Part shown: positions 9,953 to 22,089 of the stretch, piece after piece
How positions within the stretch are numbered: position 1 is the stretch's first letter
Layout: every line of letters begins with the position of its first letter
Source of the DNA: Paraphoma chrysanthemicola
Taxonomy: Eukaryota > Ascomycota > Dothideomycetes > Pleosporales > Phaeosphaeriaceae
Reading direction: 5' to 3'
DNA length: 64,000 bases
Assembly (NCBI GenBank): GCA_020744225.1
Contig: JAGMWG010000019.1
Coordinates: 1 to 64,000, forward strand
Translations under genes and position numbers: made by a program
Notes under the pieces: model-generated
What the model saw: the letters and a program-made list of their open reading frames with translations, nothing else
Database searches by the model: none
Told to the model about the DNA's origin: nothing

Positions 9953-11159
9953 ATAGTAGCTAATAAAGATAATCTAGCTATTTATAATATAGAGATTATA
10001 GTTCTATATAAAGCTATTATAGAATTAAAGTAATCTAATCTCTATACTCTAAGCTAGCTAGCTGCTAGTAGTATATACTAAGAAAAATAACTACTCTAAA
10101 AAGGTATTAGTATACTAGATATAGTAACGTATAGCTAGAGAACACTACTAGCTATAAAAGCGTATACCTTACTCTTAGAGACTATCTAATAACTATAATA
10201 CTAGCTATATAAGACTCTAGTCTAATTTATTTTCTAGCTAGCTTAGAAAGAAGTAGCTCTAGTTAATATAAGATATATTATCTTCTAGCTCTTATAGTAG
10301 AACCTTAAAGTAATTCTTAGACTAAGAGACTAGTATTAAGTTCTCTTATAGCTTAGTCTTAGCCTCTATTAGTATATCTATAGTTATAGTCTTCTACTGT
10401 ACTATTATAATAGACTAGCTCTAGAAGAAGAGTATAGTTTTATTCTTAGACTACTATATAGTAGCTAAATTACTAGTATTAAAAGTAATATACTTAGCGT
10501 AAGTAAGTAAGCTAATAATAGTACTTATTAGGCTATATAAACTATTAATAAAGTACTACTAGTAGTAATAGAGAAAAAGAAGCTACTTATTATTATACTA
10601 ATTCTTACGCCTAGCTACTAGTAGTACAATTTTTACTATTAATACTCGTATACAGTATATAACGCTTACTAGTATATAAGAGTAATTCTACGCTAAGCGT
10701 AGTTAGTATATCTCTAGATAAATACTTAGAATAGCTAGAAAATAAATAAGGCTGCTTAAGAAAGAATTATTTTTAACGTTCTAGAAGATAAAGATAGTAA
10801 ATAGTTCTTTAGCTTACTCTATCTAAGTTACTAAATTATTAAGATATAGAGAATGCATAAGCAATATAGCTAACTCTTTTTACTAGCTAGTCTAAGAAAA
10901 TAATACCTTTATATTATAAAGAGAGTCTTAAGAGTACTACTAGCTTTAGCTAGAACACTTAGACTAATTTACTACGCTCTTATTCTCTAAAGCTAACGTA
11001 TCTATACTACTTATATTACTCTCTACTTCTTCTTCTTAGTAGCTTACTAAATAGACTAGTATTAGCTAGTATACTAGTAGTGCCTTAGCTGCTGTACTAC
11101 CTCTTCTATTACTACTTACTAGTTAGCTTCTTACTAGTACTACCTCTTTAGCTAAGTAT

Positions 11160-11325
11160 ACTCTTTTTCTTTTTCTTTTTCTTCTTTTTCTACTCTACTT
11201 CTCTTATTTTTTCTATTCTTTCTCTTCTTTCTCTTTCTCTTTCTCTTTCTCTTTCTCTTTCTCTTTCTCTTCTTTTTTCTCTTTCTCTTCTCTTTCTTTA
11301 TAGTAGCCTTTCTTTTTCTTTACTT
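11160..11325 (+). repeat. Polypyrimidine tract and CTTTCT microsatellite
   Basis: About 165 nt of almost pure C/T with a regular CTTTCT array near 11229-11270. It lies within the RIP island. CpT is not a RIP target, which may be why such a tract survived. Could form a triplex. Confidence 0.75.
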
Positions 11326-12497
11326 CTATTATAGCTATAGTAATATAAAGGTAGTAATAGAGAAATTACTTAAGGTAGTAAGTATAGCGTTACTAGAACT
11401 CTTAGTTCTACAGCTAGAAAAGCAGCTAGACGTTAAGTTTACTAATTTTTAGACTACGTAGCTAGTACTTAGTCTCTAAGAGTAAGGTAGTAAGGCTAGC
11501 TACAGCTTACTTAATAAGTTAGTCTATAACTTTAACTACTTAGCTAAGAAGAGAATTATAGTAGTCTAGTAGATAGCTTACTTAGCTTAACTGCGCTAGA
11601 TTATACTAGCTTAAGTATTTAGACTAGCTATTACAGTTAAACTAGCTAGTATAATTAGTCTTTATAGTTCTAGCCTCTATAATATCCTACGCCTATCTAT
11701 AGTAGTACTAGGCTACCTCTACTTCTACTAAGATCTACGCAGCCTTTATACTATACGCTAGCAGTATTATAGACTTAGTAATAGTATTAGCTTCTAGAGA
11801 GTAGAATATAGTAAAGTATTACTAACAGCTACCTATCTTAAAGAAGGTTTACATCTTTACTTAGCTCTAGCGCTAAAGATTAGTCTTAGTAGTATACTAG
11901 CTGTATTTCTAGCTAAGGTACTACTATATAGCTTTAAGGTGCGTACTAATAAAGCTGTAGTCTAGTTTCTAATACGTAAGAGTATTAATTAGCTTACTAA
12001 GAAGAGAAATAGGCAGACTAAGTAGTGTAAGTAGAGAGACTTAGTTAGAAGAGTTAAGTAGAAGCTAGTTAAAGCCTTTTTAGTCTTAAATTGTATAGTA
12101 GACTTACTTAGGCAGCTAGTGCGCTTCTTTAAGATACTAGTTCTAGTTTAAAATAGCGCTATAATTACAGCAGATAATTACTTTATACGCAGGTAAGTAA
12201 TAAAGTAAATTAGCTACCTACTCTAGTATATCTAGTATAGTAAAGAGAGAGAGAGAGAGATACAAAGATAAGATAAGTATAAAGAAGTAAGAAGAGAAGA
12301 AAAAAAAAGTAGAATAGGTAGAAGAGTAAGTAGAGCGTTACTTTACTAGTACTACTAGCCTCTATAAGTATAGATAGATAGGTAGTATAGCTAAAACAAA
12401 AGACGCTTATTTTTTTTGCAGCGTAATTCTCTATAAAATAGTCTATTTACTTTTATTCTGTAATGTCTATAGCCTAAGAATTCTACTAGGTTTAGAG

Positions 12498-12602
12498 GTA
12501 GGAATTCTAAAGAGTCGAGGTTAATTTTCTCTTAGCAGCTAGGAGTCTCTAGCTAATTAGGAGCGGGATGCTACTAGGTTTCCTAGAGTTCTCTTAGCTA
12601 GA
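12498..12602 (+). repeat. RIP-diverged direct repeat, copy B (less mutated)
   Basis: This copy matches 1901-2005 in the same orientation and keeps the C/G state at the variable sites. Removing the hAT element and one target duplication (6227 bp), the two copies would be about 4.4 kb apart, a spacing possible for a long-terminal-repeat element. The similarity appears to end soon after the 105 bp. Confidence 0.85.
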
Positions 12603-13422
12603 GCTAGGTAGAGTAAGACAAGCTCTAGTTAGACTTAAAAGAGTAAGTTAAATAGAGAGTAGTTAGTGCACTTATAGTAGAAGAAAAGGTATAGATAATA
12701 AGATAGTGTATAGAAGAGAGAGAGAGAAATTACGAGTAGAATTTAAGTAGTATTTAGAAGTACAGAATGCGTTGTTGTTCTATTTAGAGGTAAGCTTAGT
12801 AGCTTAGCAGCGCACTAATAGGAATTTAAGACAAGTTTAAATAGAGCAGCAATTTCTCTACGCACAGGTAATATGTATTAGAATTTAGGGTAGATTATAA
12901 GTAGAATAACCTCACAGAATTATAAAAAAAAAAGTCTAACCTTAACTCTATCTATACTACTAGATTAGTCAAACTTAAATAGGGGTCTCACGCAAGGTGG
13001 CGAGATGTTGTACGTTACGCGGCGTTGCTGCAGACCTGCGGACATATTCTTGCATATCCCGCAAATGTGATATCGAAGCTCCTGCATGCATCAAGAATCT
13101 GTTTTAGTCCATCGTCGTACTTCACAGTCATCACGTGACGTTCGTTGTCAAACGTTGACTCAGAACGTAATGCGAGAAACAGGATACTCCAAGGTATACT
13201 ATGAAAGAGGATAATTACAAATCCTACTCTCATGGCAAGTGAATTTACGTGTACAAGGCCTACTCTCGAATGCCAAGAGGTCTCGGATCGCGGCCCTTCC
13301 AACATCCGAATCCAAAATACATAACCTGGGCTTTCTCTTATCTTGTTGCTGTCGTGATCAGTCGACTTAGTCACCCCACAGCTACTCAGCCTATCAACAC
13401 CGAATTCTTTGGAATCAACACA

Positions 13423-14154
13423 ATGTCCATCAATCAATTCGAGCGCATCGTGGAGCTATTCACAGTTGATAACAAACCGGTGCTTTTGGCCACTGCAGTC
13501 GCCTGTCTCGTTGGACTATTCCAACATTTTGTTTGCATCTGGGTGTTTCTTAAGGAAGGGAAAACCCCGCTACCCTTCTGGATGCATTCGTTCTATCTCG
13601 CCCACGACTCTACTTGGTGTTATCTGATGCGTCAAGCTGCTTCGCGCCACGACAATCATTGGTACCTCTCTACATTTTCCAACGGCCTTGGGCTGTGGTC
13701 CATGATGGAAATATGGTGTATCTACAAAATTATCATGTTGGATCGAAAAGGAACGTTCTCGGCCTTTTTCGGCCCATCTCCGCCTCTGACTTCGGTTCTC
13801 GGTTACACCATTGCGCAGGTCTCATCGATGTATGCCATCATTTTCCTAGGCATAATCTTGATGGGCGACGACTGTATGCTGCAATGGACTTGTCTCACCA
13901 ACGTTGTCATGGTCGTGGGCCCAACACATGAATACCTGAGACGAGGATCGAGGAAAGGCCTCCCTGTTAGCTTCTGTCTTCTCTGTGTTGTCGGTACCCT
14001 CTGGACATTTGCGCCTTTCGGGATGTGGGTCTTGATTGTTCCCGAGATGTTTGATCGGCCTGCATACTACGCTGTGGGGGGTATACTTCAGATCTACTCC
14101 CTCTGGTGCTGTCAAATTGTGTATAGATATTCATCAAAGACAAGGAAGCTTTGA
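13423..14154 (+). CDS. Multi-pass membrane protein, function unknown
   Basis: The chosen ATG (context cacaATGtcc) gives 243 residues and no intron. An in-frame ATG at 13249 would add 58 residues. About six or seven hydrophobic segments follow one another: near residues 18-40, 60-75, 88-105, 120-150, 160-180, 185-210 and 215-235. Notable are PFWMHSFYLAHDSTW after the first segment and FAPFGMWVL near the end. The layout resembles small fungal seven-helix proteins of the integral membrane terpene-cyclase type, but no diagnostic residues are claimed. It is the first gene after the RIP island and lies alone for 1.7 kb downstream, so no cluster is evident. Confidence 0.75.
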   Translation: MSINQFERIVELFTVDNKPVLLATAVACLVGLFQHFVCIWVFLKEGKTPLPFWMHSFYLAHDSTWCYLMRQAASRHDNHWYLSTFSNGLGLWSMMEIWCIYKIIMLDRKGTFSAFFGPSPPLTSVLGYTIAQVSSMYAIIFLGIILMGDDCMLQWTCLTNVVMVVGPTHEYLRRGSRKGLPVSFCLLCVVGTLWTFAPFGMWVLIVPEMFDRPAYYAVGGILQIYSLWCCQIVYRYSSKTRKL

Positions 14155-15849
14155 GGGGATGGGCAATCCGTGATAGACACGTAGTGGTAAAAGAGGGAAT
14201 AGGCTCGAATCGAGAGTACAGTACACGAGCGTTCCCTATACATTTATCCATGAACATAACCGCAATGCTATGCTTGAAGCACTCGAATCCTCCCGACTCC
14301 TGAATTGTCGGGTCGCGACCAGTAGTTCCGCCATCTTATACTCCCCAAAGGCATGAAATGGCAACCCTGCATCTCTGAAATGAATCTGGCTGCATCTGCA
14401 GGACCTTGTGAGGGTGTGTCCTGGACGACCAAACGTCTGCGACTTTCAACCCACGAAGTCTTCGATACGAGGCCGGTCGGACGAGCTGCCTGTTCGACAC
14501 CATCGCCGGAATAAAAGCGGAGGAAGAAATATGTTATAAGAAGGGTAACAACTGCCGTCCAGCCTCAGACTCCGATCTGACCAATAAACCAAGTGTGTCG
14601 TCCCAGCTGCTTGCCCAGGCGGTCCGCCCAAGTCATCACCGCCGGTAAGAACTGACCAATGGTTATTTCAGCTTTGCACGAAAAGGTACTAGTCAAAACA
14701 GCGACCAATCGTGATTGCGTCTTCTAGCACGCCTTTCGATCGTCTACCGAGACGGGCATTGTGTGGTCCTAGTCCCTGGGTTGCTAGTACGCTGTTACCA
14801 ATGTCTTCTGATGAAGCGCCTTTTGGGGACCCGTGTCCCAGCTCCGGCATTTCATTTGCTACATTATTCGAAGGGAATATAGAGTTCCGAAGAGTTAGCA
14901 ACGGGTGCTTCAAGTGCGAAGGGTACGTTGATGACGCCATTTTCGGTCCTGTCAGAGCGGGACGCACGCGGGAAGCACGCGTGAGATGGAGTGATGCCGG
15001 CGAAGGAACTACTTCGGAGATCAGATCATCAGTGTTACACAGATAATTGTTAGGATCGGCAACAAAGATCATAAGGAAGAACTGCCTCCTTGTTGTCGCA
15101 CGTCGACACAGAGGGCTTCAAACGACGGTCGTAGTTCCGAGGGTAGAGCGAAGTTTCTTAGTAGGCATTGCACTAGGAGGCAACTATTTCGTTTCCTTGC
15201 CAACTCTAAATTTGGCCAAGGGATCTGTACGTGTATCGAGAGAAGCTATACAGGAGGAGGCCACAGGGCCGATAACCTTACCTTCGGCTTAGGTCCCCAA
15301 AGTCAATGAACTTTGCTAGTCAAAAGCTGCTGCACCAATATGCAGGGTATACGAGTAGGAACGGATCGTGCGTTCATGGAACAGTCGTCAAGGAAATTGT
15401 CACCTCTCAATGCAATTCTTATGGACGAGCAGGATACCATCATCGATGGGACTACTTCTATCGCATCTGTCAGGGAAGCACGTTGCACAACCAATCGGCA
15501 CATATCCCGCGGGCAGCCTTTTACCACCGTATTCGGGTAAAGTGCTTGCCAACATCTGAGGTAGCATTAGAAGTAATATACAAACCGGCGAACATGCCCA
15601 GGACGAACTCTCGTCGCGTCGTTCGTGTTAAGTACCATGCAATTATCATCCAAGTCGGCATAATAATTTGGCAATCTACAGTGAGCAACCAACTGACGAT
15701 GCATGTTCCATTCTCGGCTTTGCTCCACAGGCTTTTTGCATAGCACTTTTCACTTTTGTCTCCATTCGTGCTCACCATTTCCGACTCACGATGTGTTATT
15801 TTATCTTCTTCCTTTACAAATGTATTGCGCAGTGCTACACCTCTCCTCC
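14155..15849. other. Intergenic, no gene seen
   Basis: About 1.7 kb with several short open frames on both strands that lack domain-like composition or splice continuity. It may contain a decayed gene. Nothing recognisable was found. Confidence 0.5.
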
Positions 15850-17447
15850 TCAGATCCGCTTTGTCCTCTTCTCGAGGCGTAACCATTGCTGCTCCCAAAA
15901 GCCCACGCCGCCCTTCACTACAAACGTCCCCGGCCTCTTCGCGTCCACTGTAGGCCTGAACATACGAAAGAACTGTAACGGCGCCTTGTAAAGCTCCATG
16001 AGCGCAATATCCTTGCCCAGACACACTCTTGCGCCGTACCCAAACACCATGCTGTACTTGTTGTACAGCTTTGCTTGCTCTTCGTCTTCGAGCCAGCGCT
16101 CTGGTCGAAAGTCACCTGCGTCCGTACCATAGACAGCTGTGTCGCGATGGACGAGCCATGGGTTGCATGTAACTTCGGTGCCGGGAGGGACGAAGTGGTT
16201 GTTCAGCGTCATTCCAGTAGGGCCGACGATGCGGGGGAAAATGTTGGGTGCGGATGGGCAGAGACTGTGCTGCGTCAGATATTTGAACGAGAGACTGGCG
16301 CGGAGCTGAATTGTCCAACGTACCGCATGCTCTCTTTCACGCACGCGACATAGTAAGGGCAATGCTGGAGCACCTCGTCATACTTTGGCATATCGCTGAT
16401 CTTGCGCTCCCGCGTCTGCTCATCGATCTCTGCCATCATCTTGTCGTACACACCTGGCGTACTCATGATGTAGAACATCATTGCTTGGAACGCGGTGCCT
16501 GTGGTATCTGCGCCTGCAAGCAGCACTAGTAAGATCTCGGCCTTGATGTACGGAATCTCTAAAGGCTTGTCGTCGTCATCTCTTGCATCGATGAAAGTCT
16601 GCAACAAATCGACGCGGTCAACTTTGCCTTCTGCGATGTCCTGCAAACGTTGCTGTAATAGTTTGTCACGAAAGCGCATCAACATGCCAATACCAGTATC
16701 GTCCTCTGGCTTTGCTATCAAGTACTTGCCCAAGGGTGTTCCCTTGATGTAATTTGTGAAGGGCCATAGGCGTGCCATAAGTCCGAAGGGAAGCAGGCCA
16801 TCATGGAAACCCTGAATGAGTCCGCCAACATCGCTCTCACTTTCCACAAAGCCGAATGGTGCGCCAAAGCCGATCTCAGAAATGATGTCGTAGGCCATAT
16901 AAACAGCCCATGGCGCAAAGTCGAAATTATTTCCTGTGTCTGCAAAGCGCGACGTCAGTTTCGTTAGCCACACCTCGATGCGATGATCGACCAACGGCTC
17001 CATCTTTTTGACATTGCTGAAAGCATATGGCCCGGCTGCAATCTTCCGATAATGCGCATGGATCTTGTGCTCTTTCATATTGAACAAGCTTTCCTGTTCG
17101 CCGAAACTGCCGGTGACGTAATGATCACTTTTGTTTGCCTGGCGATTGTAGACTTCTGGGAGTTTGGTTGCATCTGAGACGAGAAGTAGTGTAGGCGTGA
17201 TGCGCAGGACCGAGCCATGTTTCTTGTGCAGCGCGAGTTCGACTTCGCATTCATCGCGTTGGATGTTGTGGTATGCGACCCAGAGACGCGTTACACTGGC
17301 CCAGAAAGGGCCGGGAAAGTGGCGAAGTGGGTGGAAGAAGCGGTAGTAAACTATCTGGTAGACGAAGGGAAGTACGATAGAGGAGCAGATGAGAACGAGA
17401 ACCTTAAGTGGCGTGAACAAGGAGAAAAGATAGGAAGTCGAACCCAT
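15850..17447 (-). CDS. Cytochrome P450 monooxygenase
   Basis: Exons 17447-16324 and 16264-15850, with a 59-nt intron (16265-16323), give 512 residues, normal for a microsomal P450. An N-terminal membrane anchor lies at about residues 10-35, followed by a proline-rich hinge ([11 protein letters not shown]). The I-helix oxygen-binding motif is AGADTTG at 311-317, the ExxR pair is E372/R375, the PERW region reads FRPERW near 427-432, and the haem loop is [10 protein letters not shown] with ligand C456. The sequence resembles the broad pisatin demethylase/benzoate hydroxylase-like group of fungal P450s; the substrate is not predictable. It acts at the ER with a P450 reductase. No biosynthetic core gene is adjacent. 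Confidence 0.92.
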
Positions 17448-18904
17448 TATGACCTCAGCGCAATGAATGTAGGAGAAAGAGTCATTTCTCTGACTTCTTT
17501 GAGTAGCTCACTCATATACCCCGATCACGAGCGGCACCTATACGAAGGTTTCCCGCGGACCTTCAGATCTCGCACCATATATGCATGAATTCTGGTAGAT
17601 CGCCATAATACCCATATACTACAGCTCAGAGGGCCAATGATATGAAATGTTTACTTCTCAAAGTTTGTACCATGTCAGTCCAGTCTCCATTTGAAGGTGG
17701 GTCTGGCTAAAGTGGCTTGATGGCTAACATTACCCACATTTCCCCACACCTTCACATGCGAAGTGCCTATAAGGGTGCGCCACCCGGCAAGCAGCCAATG
17801 AGGATACGACATGAGAAACCATCCTCGAAACGTACATAGGTGGGACATTGACAGGAGCGGAAGGGTGCCGATGAAAGGTCCAGATCGGGTATGCTCTCCC
17901 GTTCAGTCAGGAGAGGTGACGTCAAGCATAACATCCACTGAGTTACCCTGATCTTAAGGTCAAGCAACACGTGTGGCGCATTCACAGGGTATCATACCAA
18001 CCATAGAACGATCTTTGATGAAGCCATGAAGCATGCGAATGAAGTGCACACAATAGTAAGCTGCTCTATTCCTAAATGGTCCTAGTCTAACAGTCCCCAT
18101 CTCCGAGGCTTACATTAGAACCGTCATTTACACCACATGGCAGCGCGACCATTCTCTCTTCACTTCTCTCATGTCTCATGGAAATAACACAAATAACGTG
18201 CAGCTAGAGTCTACTTCAGCCTACAACGCGGATCGTAAGGTAACCTGGCTATGGCATCTGAGTGTGAATGTGCACACGCGCCTTCATAAGAACGAGACGC
18301 TGAAGCCCAGACTCATGAACGTTGACTTGGTGAACAATGATCGTCGAAGATATAGTGTGTGATGATGTAGAGCTGGCAGGATTCACGCGTTCGTCGAAAA
18401 GTTGTCTTTGCTTGGCTGGACCGCACTGGCGTCTTCGTCTGCATCCAACAAAACACCCTTGATTAGTGGAAGTGGCACTTCGGGTGTCATTGGCTGATGA
18501 ATTGGTTGGTTTTTGGCGGCTTCTTTATGTTTGCTCCGGATCGTCTCGGCACTGTCTTTCCCCTCCCCGTCTCCACGATGGCCATTCGCATGATATGGCC
18601 ACTCTACCAATGGCTCTACAGCAGGATGTTGCGGTCCACTTGATTTTATTTCGCGGTGCCCTTTCACCTACACATTCCGCTGTCAATTCAATGACTATTA
18701 GCAACCTCCATAGGACATCACGGCAGGGTGACGAATCAATGTCGAATTACTAAATATTGATTCGATTATTTAACTAAGTGGGGGGAAACGACAAGTCGGA
18801 ATGTCATGAACAAAGGAGCAGATTGAGCAAAGTACTTATCAATAATACATTCGTCGTCGTGGAAGCGTGTCTCGTCAACGTCACCAAGCCTGAGAGCTTG
18901 CAAA
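17448..18904. other. Intergenic, no confident gene
   Basis: About 1.45 kb. A 94-codon minus-strand frame at 18383-18667 is the only one with protein-like, hydrophilic composition. It has no partner exon, so it is not called as a gene. Confidence 0.45.
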
Positions 18905-20731
18905 TCAGCTCTCCTTCTCTCCGTGCTGTACCATCCAACTCCTAAACGCCTTCGCTTTGCTTGTTGCGCCAACCCCAGCTTTCGAGTCCATGTGACTGGC
19001 TGCAGAGTACGCTTCGACGACGCTCATTGCTCCCGCCTCTTCCTGATCATCGAATGGAATGAGTTCCAAGAACTGCCATAGCGTGATTGATCCAAGTTTA
19101 ACGTGTGCTTGAATTACGTAGTCAGTATTGACTACATCCGGGATCGTCCGTGACACGAGATCCCAACCTTGAGCGGTGGAGGATGCTTGCCGGGCAAGGA
19201 GCCTTTCGCTCGATGCCAAAATTAAGAAGGCCTTTCCAACCGCGGCCTTCGTAGTGGTATGATCAGACGATACTTCAAGAACTTCAAGGAAATCGTCAAG
19301 TGATGCTGTGCCAATGAATGTGTGGCGGTGCTTGTATTCAAGATCCCGCTCCTTCTGTCGTAGTGTAGCCGCGGGGCCGGACTTTTCTGGCTGGCGGTTT
19401 CGCGGGGTTCGAGGTGTACGAGGTGTTTGGGGTGGTGTGTCCATTAAAGATCCAAACTTTGAGCGCTGGAGTCCTTCTGCTTGTGTAATGGCCGCCTTGA
19501 TGGGAACGCCGAGAGATATTCTACGTTCGTGGCCTGTGCTTGGGCGTTCCGGTGGCTTGGTGGGGTTCGCTTGCAACTGCAGAAGACCTTCGTTCGTCTT
19601 CGTTCTCGCTCGCAGTGGTAAAGATGCGCGCTTGGCATTCCTAAAGTTCGGCTCCGTCGAGGGTGCGCGTGAATGACGGACGCGGCGAACGGGTGCAGGC
19701 ATGACCTCGGTCCTCGCAGACTGGTCGCCATCTACACCGTCGAAAGAGAAGTAGTCCGGAGAGCCCGGAGTGGCTTGTGGTCGATCCAACGAGAGTATCT
19801 CAGGCTCCTCGAAGAGCGTGCGGTCCGAGTTGGGGGAGAAAGTGTCGGTCGGCGGTTTTGCAATGGGGTGGCCAAACTTGATGCCATTGGTCTCTGGCGG
19901 CGGTATCCATTGCACGCTCGACTGGGACAGCGAGCGACGGCGATTCCTGCCGTCCAGAACGCGCTGCTCGGCCTCGCTGGTGGGGGAAAATTGCGCCTGA
20001 GGGGAACCTGGCGGCTGGCGGGTATCGTGGCCCCCCGCATTCTTGAGTGCGGCGAGGATACCGCTATCCCCGCGATCGAGGTAGAGTAGTCCCATTCTCC
20101 ACATACTCGGTCGTCGTTGATGCGTGATCCTGCCGCGAGAGAGTCCGGTGTCGTCACAGTCAGCCTCAGATGGAATGATGGATGCAGAGTCGTGGTGTGC
20201 CGCTCTTGCAGAATTAGCACCTGGCGGGCGCTGCGCGTAGTGTAGTGGGCCCGTGCCAATAATATCCGTCGGCTCACCGCCATTTCCGTGCTGGACGGAA
20301 ATCTTTGTTGATGGAGTGACGTCCGTGCCGTCGCGCGTCGTGCCCTGGTGCGCACCAATCAATACGCCTGCATCGTCATGAAACGACACGCGCAGATGAT
20401 CGGCGCGCTGTTGGAGGTTGCGCCGCGGGCGTAGCGTGCTGTCGTGTCCCGGTTGATCCCGGCGCCGGAGGAGCTCGTTAGCCATGGTGCAGCGGGCGAT
20501 GGTCGCTTTCTTCATGGGCTTCTCGCGGATGGGCGGCGGGCCGATGAATATATCGAGCTTCTGAAATTGCCTGTCAGGAGGCGAGTCGCGTACTGGGCTG
20601 AGCATCACGCGCAGGCCACCGATGTACACACAGACGTGCACTCCGTCGCTTTTCACCGTGAGCGCCCTCAGATGCTCAAGCAACCGTAACACGGCCCGGC
20701 AGGCGTAGTGCAGCTGCGCGATGAAGCCCAT
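18905..20731 (-). CDS. Large, mostly disordered protein of unknown function
   Basis: A single open frame of 608 residues. The first about 80 residues are more ordered. Residues about 80-460 are rich in S, P, R and G and look disordered, with a TP repeat (TPPQTPRTPRTPR). The C-terminal about 130 residues look folded and helical, beginning near KERDLEYKHRHTFIGTASLDDFLEVLE and including VKLGSITLWQFLELIPFD. I do not recognise the family. The long single exon suggests a real gene. The true start could be an internal Met, since the first codons precede a more typical start near MLSPVRDSPP. Confidence 0.7.
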   Translation of the reverse strand: MGFIAQLHYACRAVLRLLEHLRALTVKSDGVHVCVYIGGLRVMLSPVRDSPPDRQFQKLDIFIGPPPIREKPMKKATIARCTMANELLRRRDQPGHDSTLRPRRNLQQRADHLRVSFHDDAGVLIGAHQGTTRDGTDVTPSTKISVQHGNGGEPTDIIGTGPLHYAQRPPGANSARAAHHDSASIIPSEADCDDTGLSRGRITHQRRPSMWRMGLLYLDRGDSGILAALKNAGGHDTRQPPGSPQAQFSPTSEAEQRVLDGRNRRRSLSQSSVQWIPPPETNGIKFGHPIAKPPTDTFSPNSDRTLFEEPEILSLDRPQATPGSPDYFSFDGVDGDQSARTEVMPAPVRRVRHSRAPSTEPNFRNAKRASLPLRARTKTNEGLLQLQANPTKPPERPSTGHERRISLGVPIKAAITQAEGLQRSKFGSLMDTPPQTPRTPRTPRNRQPEKSGPAATLRQKERDLEYKHRHTFIGTASLDDFLEVLEVSSDHTTTKAAVGKAFLILASSERLLARQASSTAQGWDLVSRTIPDVVNTDYVIQAHVKLGSITLWQFLELIPFDDQEEAGAMSVVEAYSAASHMDSKAGVGATSKAKAFRSWMVQHGEKES

Positions 20732-21072
20732 CGCCGGTGGGCGATTGCATTGCGCAATGCGGGTATGTACTCTAGGCCGGGGTTATCAGCAGGCTGGCGT
20801 CCCTACAATAATTAGTTCAAGGTATACAGTACAAGACTTGAAGTTTGTTGTCGTGGTTGGGACCGAGGTCTTGTTGACATTGCCTCCGTCGCCCGGGACT
20901 TCTCTGGAATGCACGGCAGCCACGGACCACGTTGGGACGTTGGGCAGGCAGCCGTGAAATTGGTTATGGGTAGCATCGCCGTTTGGGCATTCTTTACTGC
21001 CTAGGTATGTTCTTCGATTGCTACGCTGGACTCGTTACCGTCTCTCGTGCCGTCTGCTATCACGCATCCGAA
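20732..21072. other. Intergenic spacer
   Basis: About 340 bp between two minus-strand genes. It probably holds the promoter of the 608-residue gene and the 3' end of the zinc-finger gene. No distinct element seen. Confidence 0.5.
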
Positions 21073-22089
21073 TCATCCACCGCGCCCCCTGCCCCTTCCT
21101 CGCGCGACTCGGACGCTGTGCGGAATAAACTGCAGCGCCGACATGCTCGACGCCAGTTCGTCCACTGCGTCTGCGGTCGCTGTATCGGATAAGGTTGTTG
21201 TTTGTTTTGATACATGTGACGTTGCTGGGATCCCTCGTCCTCGAGCTCGAGCATGACTGAACCCTCCTCTACCCCGGAGCTTGAGGGGAGTGCGCCTCGC
21301 GTCAGCACCCCTTTCTTCACCATTAAACTCAACATCTTCGTCCTCGTCCTTGACAACATCCATGCCATCTCCCCTGCTACCGAATGACTCACCTCGCCTC
21401 CTAGTAATGTCGCCATTCTCACCCAGCGAACTAAACGCTGAGCTCCGTCGGCGGTGCGGTGTCCGGAGCATGCTACTGCGCCGGTCGATTCCATCGTTCA
21501 CGATAAAAAAGTCATAGTTGCGAGGGAATTGGTGCTTGTCTATGCAGTGCAATCTACGCTTTTGTGGTGTACTGCAGAATCGATCACAGTCGGGGACAAG
21601 GCAGGCATACTAGTAGGAATTAGTGTCAATGTCAAAAATGGACATGTCAACGTACCCGTGCTCAATGTTCGACACCACCAAAATGAAATATACCAGAAAG
21701 GTGATAGTGAAAGGCACAAAGAACGAAGGAAGCACAACGACTTATTCACCTACCGTTTTTTCGCCATGGTCACGTTTCGCTGCACTGATTGGGTCGTGGT
21801 TCTCGGCGATGTGTAGGTGCAGAAAGTGCTCGTCAGGGAAGTTCTTCTGGCACTCGGAGCACCTGTTCATGTGCGTCTTCTGGTAGTGAACATCGTATGC
21901 GTCGAAGGAGTCAAACGACAAGGGCTGGTGCGGTGGCAGCGAGCATCGCATGACAGCGGGCTGCTCAGCTATAGCGGACCCCGCGTCTAGATGAACAATC
22001 TTAACGTCAACGGACTGTTCCCGGGAGTACGGTGTCCCTGAGTCTTCCGAAGACGATGCAGAATACTGGCGGGAGCGCTTGATACCCAT
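21073..22089 (-). CDS. C2H2 zinc-finger protein, ZNF511-like
   Basis: Exons 22089-21754 and 21609-21073, with a 144-nt intron (GTAGGT donor, CTAG acceptor), give 290 residues. The first finger is CSECQKNFPDEHFLHLHIAENH. Across the splice junction the second reads YACLVPDCDRFC, followed by RRLHCIDKHQFP, the arrangement of ZNF511-type proteins. The C-terminal third is disordered and RG-rich (RGRGG and RGRGRGRGG), typical of RNA- or nucleic-acid-binding tails. Probably nuclear. It is divergent from the EST1-like gene with about 600 bp between start codons. Confidence 0.8.

Larger units (their letters stand above)
9953..12960. repeat. RIP-degraded AT-rich repeat island, right part
   Basis: Same TpA-rich, CpA/TpG-poor composition as 1-3717, with no usable reading frame. 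It includes a long pyrimidine tract, a GA microsatellite (12246-12261) and copy B of the diverged repeat. Composition changes abruptly to normal coding-like DNA at about 12960-13000, which marks the edge of the island. Confidence 0.8.

Noticed and set aside
14689..15072. 127-codon minus-strand frame
   Set aside because: It overlaps an equally long plus-strand frame, lacks splice partners and shows no recognisable motif.
18383..18667. 94-codon minus-strand frame
   Set aside because: It looks hydrophilic and possible, but there is no supporting homology, intron or context.
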